The translations under genes and the position numbers were made by a program. The notes under the pieces were generated by a model that was not told where the DNA came from, did not search any database, and saw only the letters and a program-made list of their open reading frames with translations. From Janibacter cremeus (GTDB lineage: Bacteria; Actinomycetota; Actinomycetes; Actinomycetales; Dermatophilaceae), in the NCBI RefSeq assembly GCF_029395675.1, contig NZ_CP115184.1:2666001-2730000 (forward strand): a stretch of 64,000 bases of DNA, in the 5' to 3' direction. Of this stretch, positions 34,043 to 43,109 are shown piece after piece (within the stretch, counting starts at the first letter, position 1; each line of letters opens with the position of its first letter).

Positions 34043-34510
34043 ATGACAACCACCGAGCAGCCACGGCGGGATGCCGCCGCCACGGACCACCGCGGGCTGG
34101 GGGTGCTGGCCCACCAGGACTGCCTGCGCCGGATCGCGTCGACACCGATCGGCCGGATCGCCTTCCACGACGCCGGGGAGACGGTCATCCTCCCGGTCAA
34201 CCACGTCGTCGACGGCGGCAGCATCGCCTTCCGCGCCAGGTGGGACTCGTCGCTGGCGTCCGCGGTCAACCAGACATCCGTCGCGTTCGAGGTCGACGAG
34301 TTCGACGCACTCGAGGGCACCGGGTGGAGCGTGCTGGTCAAGGGCGTCGCGAGCACCGTCTACGACGAGGAGGCCAGCGAGCGCTTCGAGAAGCTGCTCG
34401 GCGACCAGTGGGACGAGCAGCCGGAGGGGACGTTCTGGACCTCCATCCGCCCCGACGAGATCAGCGGGCGCGAGATGCGGGTCAGCCGTCGGGAGTGCGG
34501 CTGCTGTTGA
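34043..34510 (+). CDS. Pyridoxamine 5'-phosphate oxidase-like flavin protein
   Basis: 155 aa. The split-barrel signature is seen in LRRIASTPIGRIAFHD, ETVILPVNHVVDGGSIAFRA and GWSVLVKGVAST. These proteins bind FMN, F420 or heme. AGGAGG precedes the ATG. The chain ends in RRECGCC, three Cys in five residues, unusual for the family and suggesting a redox or metal tail. The last codons overlap the TTG start of the WhiB gene (TTGA), so the two are co-translated. Confidence 0.8.
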   Translation: MTTTEQPRRDAAATDHRGLGVLAHQDCLRRIASTPIGRIAFHDAGETVILPVNHVVDGGSIAFRARWDSSLASAVNQTSVAFEVDEFDALEGTGWSVLVKGVASTVYDEEASERFEKLLGDQWDEQPEGTFWTSIRPDEISGREMRVSRRECGCC

Positions 34511-34782
34511 ACCCCTTCACCCGGCGGGCTGAGGAGACCCGGCACTGGCGCCACGACGCCGCGTGCTTCGGCGAGGACCTGGACCTGTTCTTCCCGGTCG
34601 GCGTCGCGGGCCCGGCGGTGTGGCAGGTCGGTCAGGCCAAGGCGATCTGCGAGGACTGCCCCGTGCGGGCGCAGTGCCTCGAGTACGCCCTGCGGTCCGG
34701 GCAGGACCACGGGATCTGGGGCGGTCTGACCCCGCAGGAGCGCCGCGAGCTGCGCCGCGCCGACGACGCCCGCGGGGCCTAG
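34507..34782 (+). CDS. WhiB-family Fe-S regulator
   Basis: 91 aa if it starts at the TTG overlapping the preceding stop; a GTG four codons earlier is possible. RHWRHDAACFGEDLDLFFPVG, then AKAICEDCPVRAQCLEYAL, gives the four Cys (C, CxxCxxxxxC) that hold a [4Fe-4S] cluster sensitive to O2/NO. GIWGGLTPQERREL is the family's turn motif. It probably binds a sigma factor to control redox genes. The 3' end shares CTAG with the convergent kinase gene. Confidence 0.92.
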   Translation: MNPFTRRAEETRHWRHDAACFGEDLDLFFPVGVAGPAVWQVGQAKAICEDCPVRAQCLEYALRSGQDHGIWGGLTPQERRELRRADDARGA

Positions 34783-35684
34783 GGCAGCGGCCCGGTCGGC
34801 GCGGAGGTGCGCACCGACAGGGCGTGGTGGACGCAGCGCACGTGCATCCGCCGGGCGGGCCCGATGACGTCCCCGTCGAGCTGGACGTGCAGCGGTGTCG
34901 CGCTGGTGACCGTCAGCTCGCGCGAGGGCCGGGTCCGCAGCCCGGAGACGTCGCGCTGCCAGCCCCACCCCTTCGCGGCCACACCGACCCACTGGACCGG
35001 CCAGCGCACGATCACCTCGAGCACGTCCAGGAGCCCGTCGTCGACGAGGCCGCCCGGCACCAGCACGCCGGCGCGCACGCGCGTGCAGTTCGCGGCCAGG
35101 ACGCTCCAGGCGAGGACGTCCCGCTCCGGCTCGTCGTCGTGGCGCACCGTCACCGGTACCGGTCGGCGCATGGCCGACACCGCGGCGGGGGCCAGGTAGG
35201 CCGGCCAGCCGATGCGGTCCTTCAGCCGGGGCCGGGTCGCCGCGACGGTCGCCGCGTCGTGACCCATCCCCGCCAGGACGACGAAGGGATGGTCCTCCGC
35301 CTCGTCGTCGATGCGGGCGAGACCGAGGTCGACGGGTCGGGGAGTGCCGGTCACCGCGACGTGCGCGGCCGCCTCGATCCCGCTCGGCAGGTCGAGGTTG
35401 TGCGCGAGGAGGTTGGCCGTCCCGGTCGGCACGACACCCAGCTGCGTGCCCGTCCCCGCCAGGGCGTGCGCCACCGCGCGCACGGTGCCGTCACCCCCGG
35501 CGACGACGACCAGCTCGGCCCCGGCCGCGAGCGCGCTCTCGGCCTGGGCGCGGCCGGTCTCCGCGCGGGTGGTCAGGTGCACCGCCGGGGTGGGCCAGCC
35601 GGCCGACTCCGCCTGCGTGGTGACCGCCTCGAGCGCCCGCTCCCATCCCCCCTTCGCCGGGTTGATGATGAGGGCGGAGCGCAC
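34779..35684 (-). CDS. Diacylglycerol kinase-family lipid kinase
   Basis: 301 aa. LIINPAKGGWERAL, VVAGGDGTVRAVAHAL (nucleotide-binding GGDGT) and VVPTGTANLLAHNL define a DAGK catalytic domain; LAGMGHDAATVAA follows. The likely substrate is a diacylglycerol or sphingoid/ceramide-like lipid at the membrane. It begins right at the stop of the YVTN gene and is probably co-transcribed with it. Confidence 0.88.
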   Translation of the reverse strand: MRSALIINPAKGGWERALEAVTTQAESAGWPTPAVHLTTRAETGRAQAESALAAGAELVVVAGGDGTVRAVAHALAGTGTQLGVVPTGTANLLAHNLDLPSGIEAAAHVAVTGTPRPVDLGLARIDDEAEDHPFVVLAGMGHDAATVAATRPRLKDRIGWPAYLAPAAVSAMRRPVPVTVRHDDEPERDVLAWSVLAANCTRVRAGVLVPGGLVDDGLLDVLEVIVRWPVQWVGVAAKGWGWQRDVSGLRTRPSRELTVTSATPLHVQLDGDVIGPARRMHVRCVHHALSVRTSAPTGPLP

Positions 35685-36944
35685 TCAGCCGGCCGTACGC
35701 GAGTCGTCGAAGACGATGATCGAGCCGCCGTAGTTGGCGACCCAGACCCGCTCCTTGGTCGGCTCGTAGGTGACGCCGATCGGGTGCGGGTCCGTCTTCA
35801 CGGTCTGCACGACCTCGAAGTCCTCGGTGAGGACCTTGCTCATCGTGGCGTCCGAGTAGTTGACGACGTACAGGGCGCCGCCGTCCGGGCTCATCGCCAT
35901 CGAGCGCGGCTGGTTGCCGACCTCGACGACGCGGGTGACCTCACCCGTGGCGGTGTCGACCTCGCTGACGGTGCCGTCGTTGTTGTTCGTGACGTAGAGG
36001 TGCGTGCCGTCCGGGGAGAGCACGAGGTGGCGTGGCCCGTCGCCGGTGACGGTGAAGTCGCCGTCGACCGCGCCCGAGGCCAGGTCGACCGCGACGGTGC
36101 GGTCGTCGCCCATGAGCGCGACGTAGGCCGTGGAGCTGTCCGGGGAGACCTCGATGCCGCGCGGGTTGTCGCCGCCGAGCGGGATGGTCGAGGTGACATC
36201 GCCCTGCTCGACGTCGATGACGCTGAGGTCCATCGAGCACCAGTTGGACACGAGGACCCGGGAGCCGTCGGGGGTGGCGGCGACGTACTTCGGCACCGCA
36301 CCGACCTCGATGACGTCGACGATCTCCAGGGACGAGGTGTCGATCTTGTAGAGGTAGCTGTTGGAGATGCCCTCGGGGCCCTCGCACGCGTCCTTGCCCT
36401 CGGGCAGGAAGCCCTCGCCGTACATCGAGTAGTTGCTCACCCACGCGGTCTCGCCGTCGGGGGAGAAGGCCATCTCGACCGGGGAGCCCTGGCTCGTCCC
36501 CGGGTGGCCCTCGATCCCGAAGCCGGCGAGATCGACCGAGTCACCGATCGTCTTCTGCAGCGAGCCGTCGGCGGTGAAGACACTGACGGTGTGCGTGTAC
36601 ATCATGTTCTGGGCGAAGACCTGGCCCTTCTTCGACGCGACGACCGACTTCGGCGTCATCTCACCGGTGAGGCGCTGGACGCGCACGAGGTCGGACTCGG
36701 CCGGGTCGGCCTTCTTGCCCTGCGCGGCGTCCGGGGAGTCCTCCGGAGCAGGTGACTCGACCTCGGCCGGGGCGGTGGCCTCGGGCTCGGCCGTCGCACT
36801 CGCCCTCGTCGGCGAGGCCTCGGCGGAGCCGTCGTCGCTGAGCAGCTTGCCGATGACCAGCACGAGGATGAGGACGGCGACGAGGAGGACGGCGATGACG
36901 GCGCGCCGCCGCCGGACGTAGACCGGGTCGTTCTTGATCTTCAC
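35685..36944 (-). CDS. Membrane-anchored YVTN beta-propeller protein
   Basis: 419 aa from the GTG at 36944. One N-terminal membrane helix (residues 15-37), a Pro/Glu/Ala-rich linker to about 80, then seven-blade YVTN repeats (for example VEMAFSPDGETAWVSNYS, RHLVLSPDGTHLYVTNNNDG, RSMAMSPDGGALYVVNYSD). Probably exposed outside the membrane; ligand unknown. A candidate -10 TAGATT lies at 36979-36984, giving a short leader. Not a receptor kinase, as the N-terminus is too short. Confidence 0.82.
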   Translation of the reverse strand: MKIKNDPVYVRRRRAVIAVLLVAVLILVLVIGKLLSDDGSAEASPTRASATAEPEATAPAEVESPAPEDSPDAAQGKKADPAESDLVRVQRLTGEMTPKSVVASKKGQVFAQNMMYTHTVSVFTADGSLQKTIGDSVDLAGFGIEGHPGTSQGSPVEMAFSPDGETAWVSNYSMYGEGFLPEGKDACEGPEGISNSYLYKIDTSSLEIVDVIEVGAVPKYVAATPDGSRVLVSNWCSMDLSVIDVEQGDVTSTIPLGGDNPRGIEVSPDSSTAYVALMGDDRTVAVDLASGAVDGDFTVTGDGPRHLVLSPDGTHLYVTNNNDGTVSEVDTATGEVTRVVEVGNQPRSMAMSPDGGALYVVNYSDATMSKVLTEDFEVVQTVKTDPHPIGVTYEPTKERVWVANYGGSIIVFDDSRTAG

Positions 36945-37080
36945 GGAGGGCACCTCGTTGTGGACAGCGTCACCGCAGAATCTAGGCCATGCGTGGCCGT
37001 CGTCATGGAGGCGCACCGTGCCCGCCCGGACGGGGACGGGTGTGCGGCCGGGCCGATCCCCCGCGGAGTCGGCGGCGGAC

Positions 37081-38679
37081 TCAGCCGCGCGGGACGTCCC
37101 GGCGGGTGAAGCCGAGGACCCCGAGAGCGAGGAGGAGCAGTCCACCGACGCCCGCGACGAGCGACCCCACGACGTCGACGTCCCCCGCCGGCACGTTGCC
37201 GACGAGGCCGAAGGGCGACCACTCGATGAGCGACTGCGGCAGGTCGAGCCCCGGGCCCATGTAGGACAGGACGGCGGCCACCGCGAAGGCCGCCCAGACC
37301 GCCGGCTGCACCCGCGGCAGCCAGCCGAAGAGCACCACCGAGAGTCCGGCGAAGAGCAGGACCACCGGGAGGTGCGTGGCACCCGCGCCCACGAGGGTGC
37401 CGACCCACGAGGAGTCCTCGAGGGAGGCCGCGGTCGTGACGGCGAGCGTCACGGCGCCGACACCGCCGACGACGAGCGTGCCGACGGCGACCACGAGCAG
37501 GTGCGGCACCAGCCAGACGACGCGACCGCGGGCCTCGCTCAGCTGCAGCTCGAGGCGCCCGGACGTCTCCTCCTTGCGCAGCGAGCCGAGGGACTGAAGA
37601 ACGTAGCCGACGACGAGCATCGCGAGCATGAGGACGAACATCGCGGCCATCGCCTCCACGAGTGCCTCGCCGCCGCCGGCGATGAACTGGGCCAGCTCCG
37701 GGTTGTTCGCGAAGGCGTCCATGACCGTCTGGGTCAGCCCGCCGTAGGTGCCCATGAGGATCGCGACGAGCAGTGCCCACCCGAGCGTGGCGCCTCGGTG
37801 CTCCCGCACGGCGAGCCCGACCGGGGTGCGCAGCCACGGTGTCGCCCGGTGGGGGCCGGTCCGGGCGGCGAGGAGCGACCCGCCGACGTCGCGCCCGGCG
37901 GACAGGCGCAGGGCGAGGGCCAGCAGGACGAGGGTCGTCGCGGCGGCGAGGACGAAGGGGGTTCCCTGCGGCCGGCCGAAGGGCGCCACCTCGTCGTACC
38001 AGCCGTGCGGCGAGAGCCACACCAGCCACGTCCCGTCGACCGCGCCGATACCGCGGAGGATGTAGGAGGCCAGCGCGATCGCGAGGCCGGCGCCCCACAC
38101 CGAGCGCTGGTGGCCGAAGACCTGCGCGAGGACCGCCGTCATCGCGACGAAGACGGCCCCGAAGGCCAGGACGGCCAGACCGTAGAGGAGGGACCCGAGG
38201 GTGTCTGCACCCGCGGCGACGAAGGTCACCGCGGTCAGGGCGCTGAGGGCCACCAGGGCCGCGAGGCCGAGGAGGACCGCGGCGACGAGTGGGGCCTGCC
38301 GACCCATCCGCGAGGCCAGCAGGAGCTCGAGGCGGCCCGCCTCCTCCTCCCGTCGCGTCCCGCGACCGGTGAGGGAGATCGCCAGCACCGGGAGGGCGAA
38401 GGCGACGACGAAGCCGAGCTCGTTCACCAGGACCCCGCCGATGGTGTCCAGGCCGGCGACGTCGCCGTTGAGCATCCGCAGCGCGGGGGTGTCGGTCGAG
38501 GCGGCGTAGGTCTGCAGCTCGGCCGGGGTCTCGTAGAGGCTGGTGATCGAGACCGCCGTGAGCGCGACGATGGCGTAGAGGCCGAGCACCCAGGCGGCCA
38601 GGGCCTTCCACCCGGTGCGCCACTGGACGCCCAGGTTGGTGCCGACCCCCGAGACGTGGGTCCAGGTCGAGGCGCTCAT
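37081..38679 (-). CDS. ABC exporter permease
   Basis: 532 aa, about twelve hydrophobic segments in two repeats of six; each half has RREEEAGRLELLLASRMGR or RKEETSGRLELQLSEARGR near a membrane segment, the loop expected to meet the ATPase. This double-length form belongs to actinobacterial polyketide/antibiotic exporters. The ATG overlaps the ATPase stop by 4 nt. Substrate unknown. Confidence 0.85.
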   Translation of the reverse strand: MSASTWTHVSGVGTNLGVQWRTGWKALAAWVLGLYAIVALTAVSITSLYETPAELQTYAASTDTPALRMLNGDVAGLDTIGGVLVNELGFVVAFALPVLAISLTGRGTRREEEAGRLELLLASRMGRQAPLVAAVLLGLAALVALSALTAVTFVAAGADTLGSLLYGLAVLAFGAVFVAMTAVLAQVFGHQRSVWGAGLAIALASYILRGIGAVDGTWLVWLSPHGWYDEVAPFGRPQGTPFVLAAATTLVLLALALRLSAGRDVGGSLLAARTGPHRATPWLRTPVGLAVREHRGATLGWALLVAILMGTYGGLTQTVMDAFANNPELAQFIAGGGEALVEAMAAMFVLMLAMLVVGYVLQSLGSLRKEETSGRLELQLSEARGRVVWLVPHLLVVAVGTLVVGGVGAVTLAVTTAASLEDSSWVGTLVGAGATHLPVVLLFAGLSVVLFGWLPRVQPAVWAAFAVAAVLSYMGPGLDLPQSLIEWSPFGLVGNVPAGDVDVVGSLVAGVGGLLLLALGVLGFTRRDVPRG

Positions 38680-39671
38680 CGGACCGGCTCCCCTTCGGTG
38701 GTCGGGCCGCCGGCGTGGTCACCCAGACGCGGTGGGGTGCCCTGCGTGGCGGGCTCGTCCGCGGACGTGTCGCGGTACAGCTCGAGGAAGACGTCGTCGA
38801 GGCTCGGCGGGGTGATCGTCAGGGTGTGCACCCCGGCGGCGTGGACCCGGCCGACGACGTCGGCGATCTGCGTCGCGTCGACGTGGCAGCGGATCTCCGG
38901 ACGCCCCTCGGAGGTGCTCGTCACCAGACCGGTGACGGCGGGGACCGGGCCGAGGTCGAGCGGCCGGTCGGTCACGGCGTGGACCTGGCTGCTCGTGCTG
39001 CGACGCAGCTCGGCGAGCGTCCCGGTCGTCACGGTCCGTCCCGACCGGATGATGGTCACCCGGTCGGCGAGGGCCTCGACCTCCCCGAGGATGTGGCTCG
39101 ACAGGAGCACGGTCGTGCCGTCGGCGACGCGCTCGCGCACGGTCTCCTGGAAGACCTGCTCCATGAGCGGGTCGAGGCCGGAGGTCGGCTCGTCGAGGAG
39201 GAGCAGGTCGACGTCGGCGGCGAGCGCGGCGATGAGCGAGACCTTCTGCTTGTTGCCGCTGGAGTAGTCGCGGGTGCGCTTGCGGGTGTCGAGGTCGAAG
39301 CGCTCGACCAGCTCGCCCCGACGACGCTCGTCGATGCCGCCGTGGGCGCGGCCGAGGATGTCGATGCACTGCCCGCCGGTCAGGCCCGGCCACAGGATGA
39401 CGTCGGCGGGCACGTAGGCGAGGCGCCGGTGCAGCTCGACCGCGTCGTGCCACGGGTCGCCGCCGAGGACGGTGACGGTGCCGCTGTCGGCGCGGGTGAG
39501 GCCGAGCAGCACGCGGATGGTCGTGGACTTGCCGGACCCGTTGGGGCCGAGGAAGCCGTGCACCTCCCCGCGGGTGACGTCGAGGTCGAGCCCGTCGAGG
39601 GCGTGGGTGCTGCCGTACGCCTTGTGCAGGTCCGCAGCGTGGACGATCTGGTCGAGCGGGGTGGTGCTCAT
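38676..39671 (-). CDS. ABC exporter ATP-binding protein
   Basis: 331 aa. Walker A GFLGPNGSGKSTTIR, Q-loop in LAYVPADVILWPGLTGGQ, signature DYSSGNKQKVSLIAALAA (a YSSGNKQK variant of LSGGQ), Walker B LLLLDEPTSGLDP and H-loop SSHILGEVEALADRV. A C-terminal domain of DUF4162 type follows. Overlaps the TetR stop and the permease start by 4 nt each, forming one tight operon. Confidence 0.92.
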   Translation of the reverse strand: MSTTPLDQIVHAADLHKAYGSTHALDGLDLDVTRGEVHGFLGPNGSGKSTTIRVLLGLTRADSGTVTVLGGDPWHDAVELHRRLAYVPADVILWPGLTGGQCIDILGRAHGGIDERRRGELVERFDLDTRKRTRDYSSGNKQKVSLIAALAADVDLLLLDEPTSGLDPLMEQVFQETVRERVADGTTVLLSSHILGEVEALADRVTIIRSGRTVTTGTLAELRRSTSSQVHAVTDRPLDLGPVPAVTGLVTSTSEGRPEIRCHVDATQIADVVGRVHAAGVHTLTITPPSLDDVFLELYRDTSADEPATQGTPPRLGDHAGGPTTEGEPVR

Positions 39672-40321
39672 GGTCGCTCCTTCGACGAAGGGGGTTGGGC
39701 CCCGATCGTGGTGTCTGTCCCTGTATCCGGTGTGGGCAAGATTGCGGCATAGACGCGCATCGCCTCGTCGGCCCACCGCGCGAGACCGTCGCCGTGGAGT
39801 GGGTCGTAGCCGAGGACCTGCTGCCAGTGGTCGGCGAGGAGGAGGGTGCCGAGGTCGGCGGACATCGCCAGTGCCGCGCGGGTCTGCGGGTCGGGTCCCG
39901 CGAGGAGCACGCCGGCGTCGTCCCAGGCGCGGAAGATCTCGACCGTGCGTCGGTGCCACGCGGCGAGCAGTTCGGTGGCGAGCGGGTCGCCGGTCATCAT
40001 CAGTCGGCGCAGGTAGCGGATGACGGGAGAACCCTCGGGGAGGGCCTCCTGGAGCACCTCGGCGATCGAGGACCACTCGCCGGTCAGTCCGCTGTCGCTC
40101 GAGAGGTCGAAGAGCTCGTCCATCCGGTCGCGGACGTGCTCCACGACCGCCTCGCGCAGCCCGGCCTTGGACCCGAAGTGGTGCACGACGAGCGCCGCGG
40201 ACACGTCGGCGCGCTCGGCGATCTGCCGCATCGTCACCGCGTCCTCGCCGTGCTCGGCGAAGAGCTCGAGCGCTGCATCCCGCACCCGCGCCCGGGCCGT
40301 CCGGTCGTCCACTGAACTCAT
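39668..40321 (-). CDS. TetR-family repressor of the ABC operon
   Basis: 217 aa. HTH: ALELFAEHGEDAVTMRQIAERADVSAALVVHHFGSKAGL in outline. The C-terminal domain would bind the exporter's substrate. First gene of tetR-ATPase-permease. TAGTCT (40329-40334, reverse strand) is 7 nt from the ATG, so the operon mRNA is probably leaderless, and a palindrome covers this hexamer. Confidence 0.88.
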   Translation of the reverse strand: MSSVDDRTARARVRDAALELFAEHGEDAVTMRQIAERADVSAALVVHHFGSKAGLREAVVEHVRDRMDELFDLSSDSGLTGEWSSIAEVLQEALPEGSPVIRYLRRLMMTGDPLATELLAAWHRRTVEIFRAWDDAGVLLAGPDPQTRAALAMSADLGTLLLADHWQQVLGYDPLHGDGLARWADEAMRVYAAILPTPDTGTDTTIGAQPPSSKERP

Positions 40322-40329
40322 GTTCAGCA

Positions 40330-40349
40330 GACTAAACGTTGGTTCAGTC
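40330..40349. promoter_or_regulatory. TetR operator over the ABC operon promoter
   Basis: GACTAAACGTTGGTTCAGTC: outer arms GACTnAAC / GTTnAGTC match as an inverted repeat and include the TAGTCT -10 hexamer of the regulator. Size (20 bp) and position are typical of TetR autorepression. Confidence 0.5.
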
Positions 40350-40364
40350 CGCGGTCAAGGGGAT

Positions 40365-40450
40365 ACGAACTTCTGCAGGCCGCAGTACGTATCGTCTGCA
40401 GTAGTTCGAGGTACTGCACGCGATACGGGGTACTGCCTGCAGTAGTTCGT
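40365..40450. repeat. 86-bp dispersed palindromic element, copy B
   Basis: Second copy of the 16081-16166 element, same length and orientation, with differences at about a dozen positions. Its inverted ends extend to GGATACGAAC (40361-40370) and GTTCGTATCC (40445-40454). It sits between the TetR operator and the leaderless MobA-like gene, 27 bp from that ATG. Confidence 0.85.
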
Positions 40451-40477
40451 ATCCGGGGGCGACCTACGCTGGCGCCC

Positions 40478-41080
40478 ATGGCGAACGTGAGCGGGCTCGT
40501 CCTCGCGGCGGGGGCGGGGCGCCGGATGGGGATGCCCAAGGCGCTCAAGACCGACCCGGACGGCACCTCGTGGCTCGCCCGGGCCGTCGACGTGCTCCGT
40601 GACGGCGGGTGCGCGGACGTCACCGTCGTCCTCGGCGCCTGCGGGGGCCGGGCTGCCGAGCTCGTCCCCGACGTGCCGCACCTGCTCTGCGCCGACTGGG
40701 ACGAGGGGATCGGCGCCTCGCTCGCCCACGGCCTGCGCCATCTGACCGCCCGCCCGGACGTCGACGCCGTGCTCGTCCACCTCGTCGACCTGCCCGACGT
40801 CGCTGCGGACGTCCCCCGCCGTCTCCTGGCGAAGGGGGCCGCCCCGGCCGATCTGCGCCGCGCCGTCTACGACGGCGTCCCCGGCCACCCGGCGCTCATC
40901 GGCCGGGACCACTGGGCGCCCCTGCTCGCACGGCTCGTCGGCGACCGCGGTGCCGGCGCCTACCTGCGGGCTCAGCACGCACACGAGGTCGAGTGCGGCG
41001 ACCTCGCCACCGGACACGACGTCGACACCCCGGTCGTCGACACCCCCGACACCCCCGACGCCCCCGACGCCCGGGACTGA
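40478..41080 (+). CDS. MobA/CoxI-like nucleotidyltransferase
   Basis: 200 aa. LVLAAGAGRRMGMPKALKT is the nucleotide-binding motif of the MobA/MocA group, and VHLVDLPDVAADV supplies the metal-binding Asp. Members make molybdopterin cytosine or guanine dinucleotide; no molybdenum enzyme is present here, so the product is unproven. The last 20 residues are a Pro/Asp/Thr repeat (TPDTPDAPDA), probably disordered. TACGCT (40465-40470) is 7 nt before the ATG, placing the 86-bp element just upstream of the promoter. Confidence 0.78.
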   Translation: MANVSGLVLAAGAGRRMGMPKALKTDPDGTSWLARAVDVLRDGGCADVTVVLGACGGRAAELVPDVPHLLCADWDEGIGASLAHGLRHLTARPDVDAVLVHLVDLPDVAADVPRRLLAKGAAPADLRRAVYDGVPGHPALIGRDHWAPLLARLVGDRGAGAYLRAQHAHEVECGDLATGHDVDTPVVDTPDTPDAPDARD

Positions 41081-41126
41081 CCGGCGGTGGCGGGGGACCC
41101 CCCTTCGCCCGGCTACCGTCGTGCCC

Positions 41127-42632
41127 ATGACGGACAGCACGGTGCGCACGGCACCGGAGCCGCTGCCGGACAACCCGTGGCCCGCGCTGTGGGCGCTGGT
41201 CATCGGCTTCTTCATGATCCTCGTCGACGTCTCGATCGTCTCGATCGCGACGCCGGCGCTGATGTCGTCCTTCGAGGCGGGGATCGAGCCGGTGCTGTGG
41301 GTGACGAGCGCCTACCTGCTCGCCTACGCGGTACCGCTGCTGATCACCGGGCGCTTCGGCGACCGCTACGGGCCCAAGCGCGTCTACCTCGTCGGCCTGA
41401 CCGTCTTCACCCTCGCCTCGCTCGCCTGCGGGCTCAGCCCGACGATCCACTGGCTCGTCGGCGCGCGGGTCGTGCAGGGCCTGGGCGCCTCGCTGATGAC
41501 CCCGCAGACGATGGCCGTGATCACCCGGACCTTCCCACCGGATCGCCGGGGGTCGGCCATGGCCCTGTGGGGCGCCACCGCGGGCGTCGCCTTCCTCGTC
41601 GGCCCGCTGCTCGGTGGCCTGCTCCTCGACACGCTGGGGTGGGAGTGGATCTTCTTCATCAACGTCCCCGTCGGTGTCATCGGCCTGGTCATGGCCGTGC
41701 GCCTCGTGCCCTCCCTGCGCACCCACGCGCACGCGATGGACTGGGTCGGGGTCGTGCTCTCCGCGGTCGGGCTCTTCCTGGTGATCTTCGGGCTGCAGGA
41801 GGGCGAGGGCCACGACTGGGGCAGCATCGTCGGACCGGTCACCGTCCCGGTGCTCATCGGCGCCGGGGTCCTCGTGCTCGCCGTCTTCATCGGCTGGCAG
41901 GCGCGCGGGCCGGAGGAGCCGCTCGTGCCGCTCACCCTCTTCACCGACCGCAACTTCTCCCTGTCGAACGTCGCCATCACGATGATGAGCCTGGCCGTCA
42001 CCGCGATGATGTTCCCGCTCCTCGTCTGGCTGCAGACGGTGCGCGGGTTCACACCGACCGGCGCGGCCGTGGTCATCGCACCGCAGGCGATCGCCTCGAT
42101 CGTGCTCGCGCGCCGGGTCGGCCACCTCGTCGACCGGATCCACCCGCGGGTGCTGCCCACGCTCGGGCTCGGCGGCTTCGCGGTCACCCTCTTCGTCCTC
42201 GCCGCCCTGATGACACCGGACTCCCCGCTGTGGGCGGTCCTCGTCGCCGTCGCCTTCATCGGCATCACCGGAGCCTGCGTCTGGGGCCCGCTCGCGACGA
42301 CCGCCAACCGCAACCTCCCGCTGCACCAGGCCGGCGCGGGAGCGGGGATCTACAACGCGACCCGGCAGGTCGGGGCGGTCATCGGCTCGGCGGCCATCGC
42401 CGCGGTCATGTCGGCCCGGATCGCCGTGCACCTGGGTCCGGGAGCCGCGGAGCAGTTCGCCGGCGGGGCCGAGGGCGCGGCGGCGAAGGGGGGCTCCGGC
42501 CTCCCACCGCAGGTCGCCGAGTCCCTGTCGGTCGCCTTCGCCGAGTCGATGCTGCTGCCCGCGGGTGTCCTCGTCATCGGCGCCCTCGCCGCCGTGGCCC
42601 TGGAGCAGATGCGCCACACCCGCCCGAGGTGA
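41127..42632 (+). CDS. DHA2-family MFS exporter
   Basis: 501 aa, fourteen hydrophobic segments. FMILVDVSIVSIATPAL, TGRFGDRYGPKRVYLVG (motif A) and GLGASLMTPQTMAVITRTFPP are characteristic of the DHA2 drug-exporter group. TACCGT (41114-41119) stands 7 nt before the ATG. No regulator is attached; ligand unknown. A long palindrome follows its stop. Confidence 0.87.
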   Translation: MTDSTVRTAPEPLPDNPWPALWALVIGFFMILVDVSIVSIATPALMSSFEAGIEPVLWVTSAYLLAYAVPLLITGRFGDRYGPKRVYLVGLTVFTLASLACGLSPTIHWLVGARVVQGLGASLMTPQTMAVITRTFPPDRRGSAMALWGATAGVAFLVGPLLGGLLLDTLGWEWIFFINVPVGVIGLVMAVRLVPSLRTHAHAMDWVGVVLSAVGLFLVIFGLQEGEGHDWGSIVGPVTVPVLIGAGVLVLAVFIGWQARGPEEPLVPLTLFTDRNFSLSNVAITMMSLAVTAMMFPLLVWLQTVRGFTPTGAAVVIAPQAIASIVLARRVGHLVDRIHPRVLPTLGLGGFAVTLFVLAALMTPDSPLWAVLVAVAFIGITGACVWGPLATTANRNLPLHQAGAGAGIYNATRQVGAVIGSAAIAAVMSARIAVHLGPGAAEQFAGGAEGAAAKGGSGLPPQVAESLSVAFAESMLLPAGVLVIGALAAVALEQMRHTRPR

Positions 42633-42671
42633 GGGAGAGCGAACGGCGGGACGGGGTGGGCCGACTCAGGC

Positions 42672-42726
42672 CACCGTCCGCACTTCGGGCCGAGGTGACA
42701 TGGATACGGAAGTCGTGCGGACGGTG
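42672..42726. terminator. Convergent palindrome
   Basis: 12-bp perfect arms CACCGTCCGCAC (42672-42683) / GTGCGGACGGTG (42715-42726) with a long loop, between the convergent DHA2 and alkyltransferase-like genes. Confidence 0.5.
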
Positions 42727-42770
42727 CGCCAAGGCCCGCCGCGTTCCGTCGTCCGCGGCACCACGGGACC

Positions 42771-43106
42771 TCAGCGCAGGTCGGCAACCGCTTCGCCGTG
42801 CGCCCGCGCGAGCTCCTCGAGGTCGACGCGCTGCTCGGCGATCCGGCAGCCCAGGCCGTTCGGCTTGATCGGGATGTCCTCGTCGCGCCAGTGGTCGAAG
42901 GCCTTCTGCCGCTTGTGCTTCGGTGGGTCACCGGCGGCGTTGACCACCCGCCACCAGGCGACGCCGCTGCCGTACTCGCGCAGGATCGTGCCGACGTGCC
43001 GCGGCCCGGTGCCGACGAGGGCGGCGATGTCGCCGTATGAGATGACGCGTCCGGACGGGACGAGCTCGACCGCACGCAGCACCTTCTCCACCAGGACCTC
43101 GTCCAC
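42771..43106 (-). CDS. Alkyltransferase-like (ATL) DNA-repair protein
   Basis: 111 aa. [28 protein letters not shown] is the DNA-binding helix region of O6-alkylguanine transferases. The active-site PCHRV is replaced by [10 protein letters not shown], with no Cys, so this is an ATL protein that flags alkylated guanines for excision repair rather than repairing them. It follows the cyclophilin gene by 3 bases on the same strand. Confidence 0.87.
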   Translation of the reverse strand: MDEVLVEKVLRAVELVPSGRVISYGDIAALVGTGPRHVGTILREYGSGVAWWRVVNAAGDPPKHKRQKAFDHWRDEDIPIKPNGLGCRIAEQRVDLEELARAHGEAVADLR

Positions 43107-43109
43107 GGC

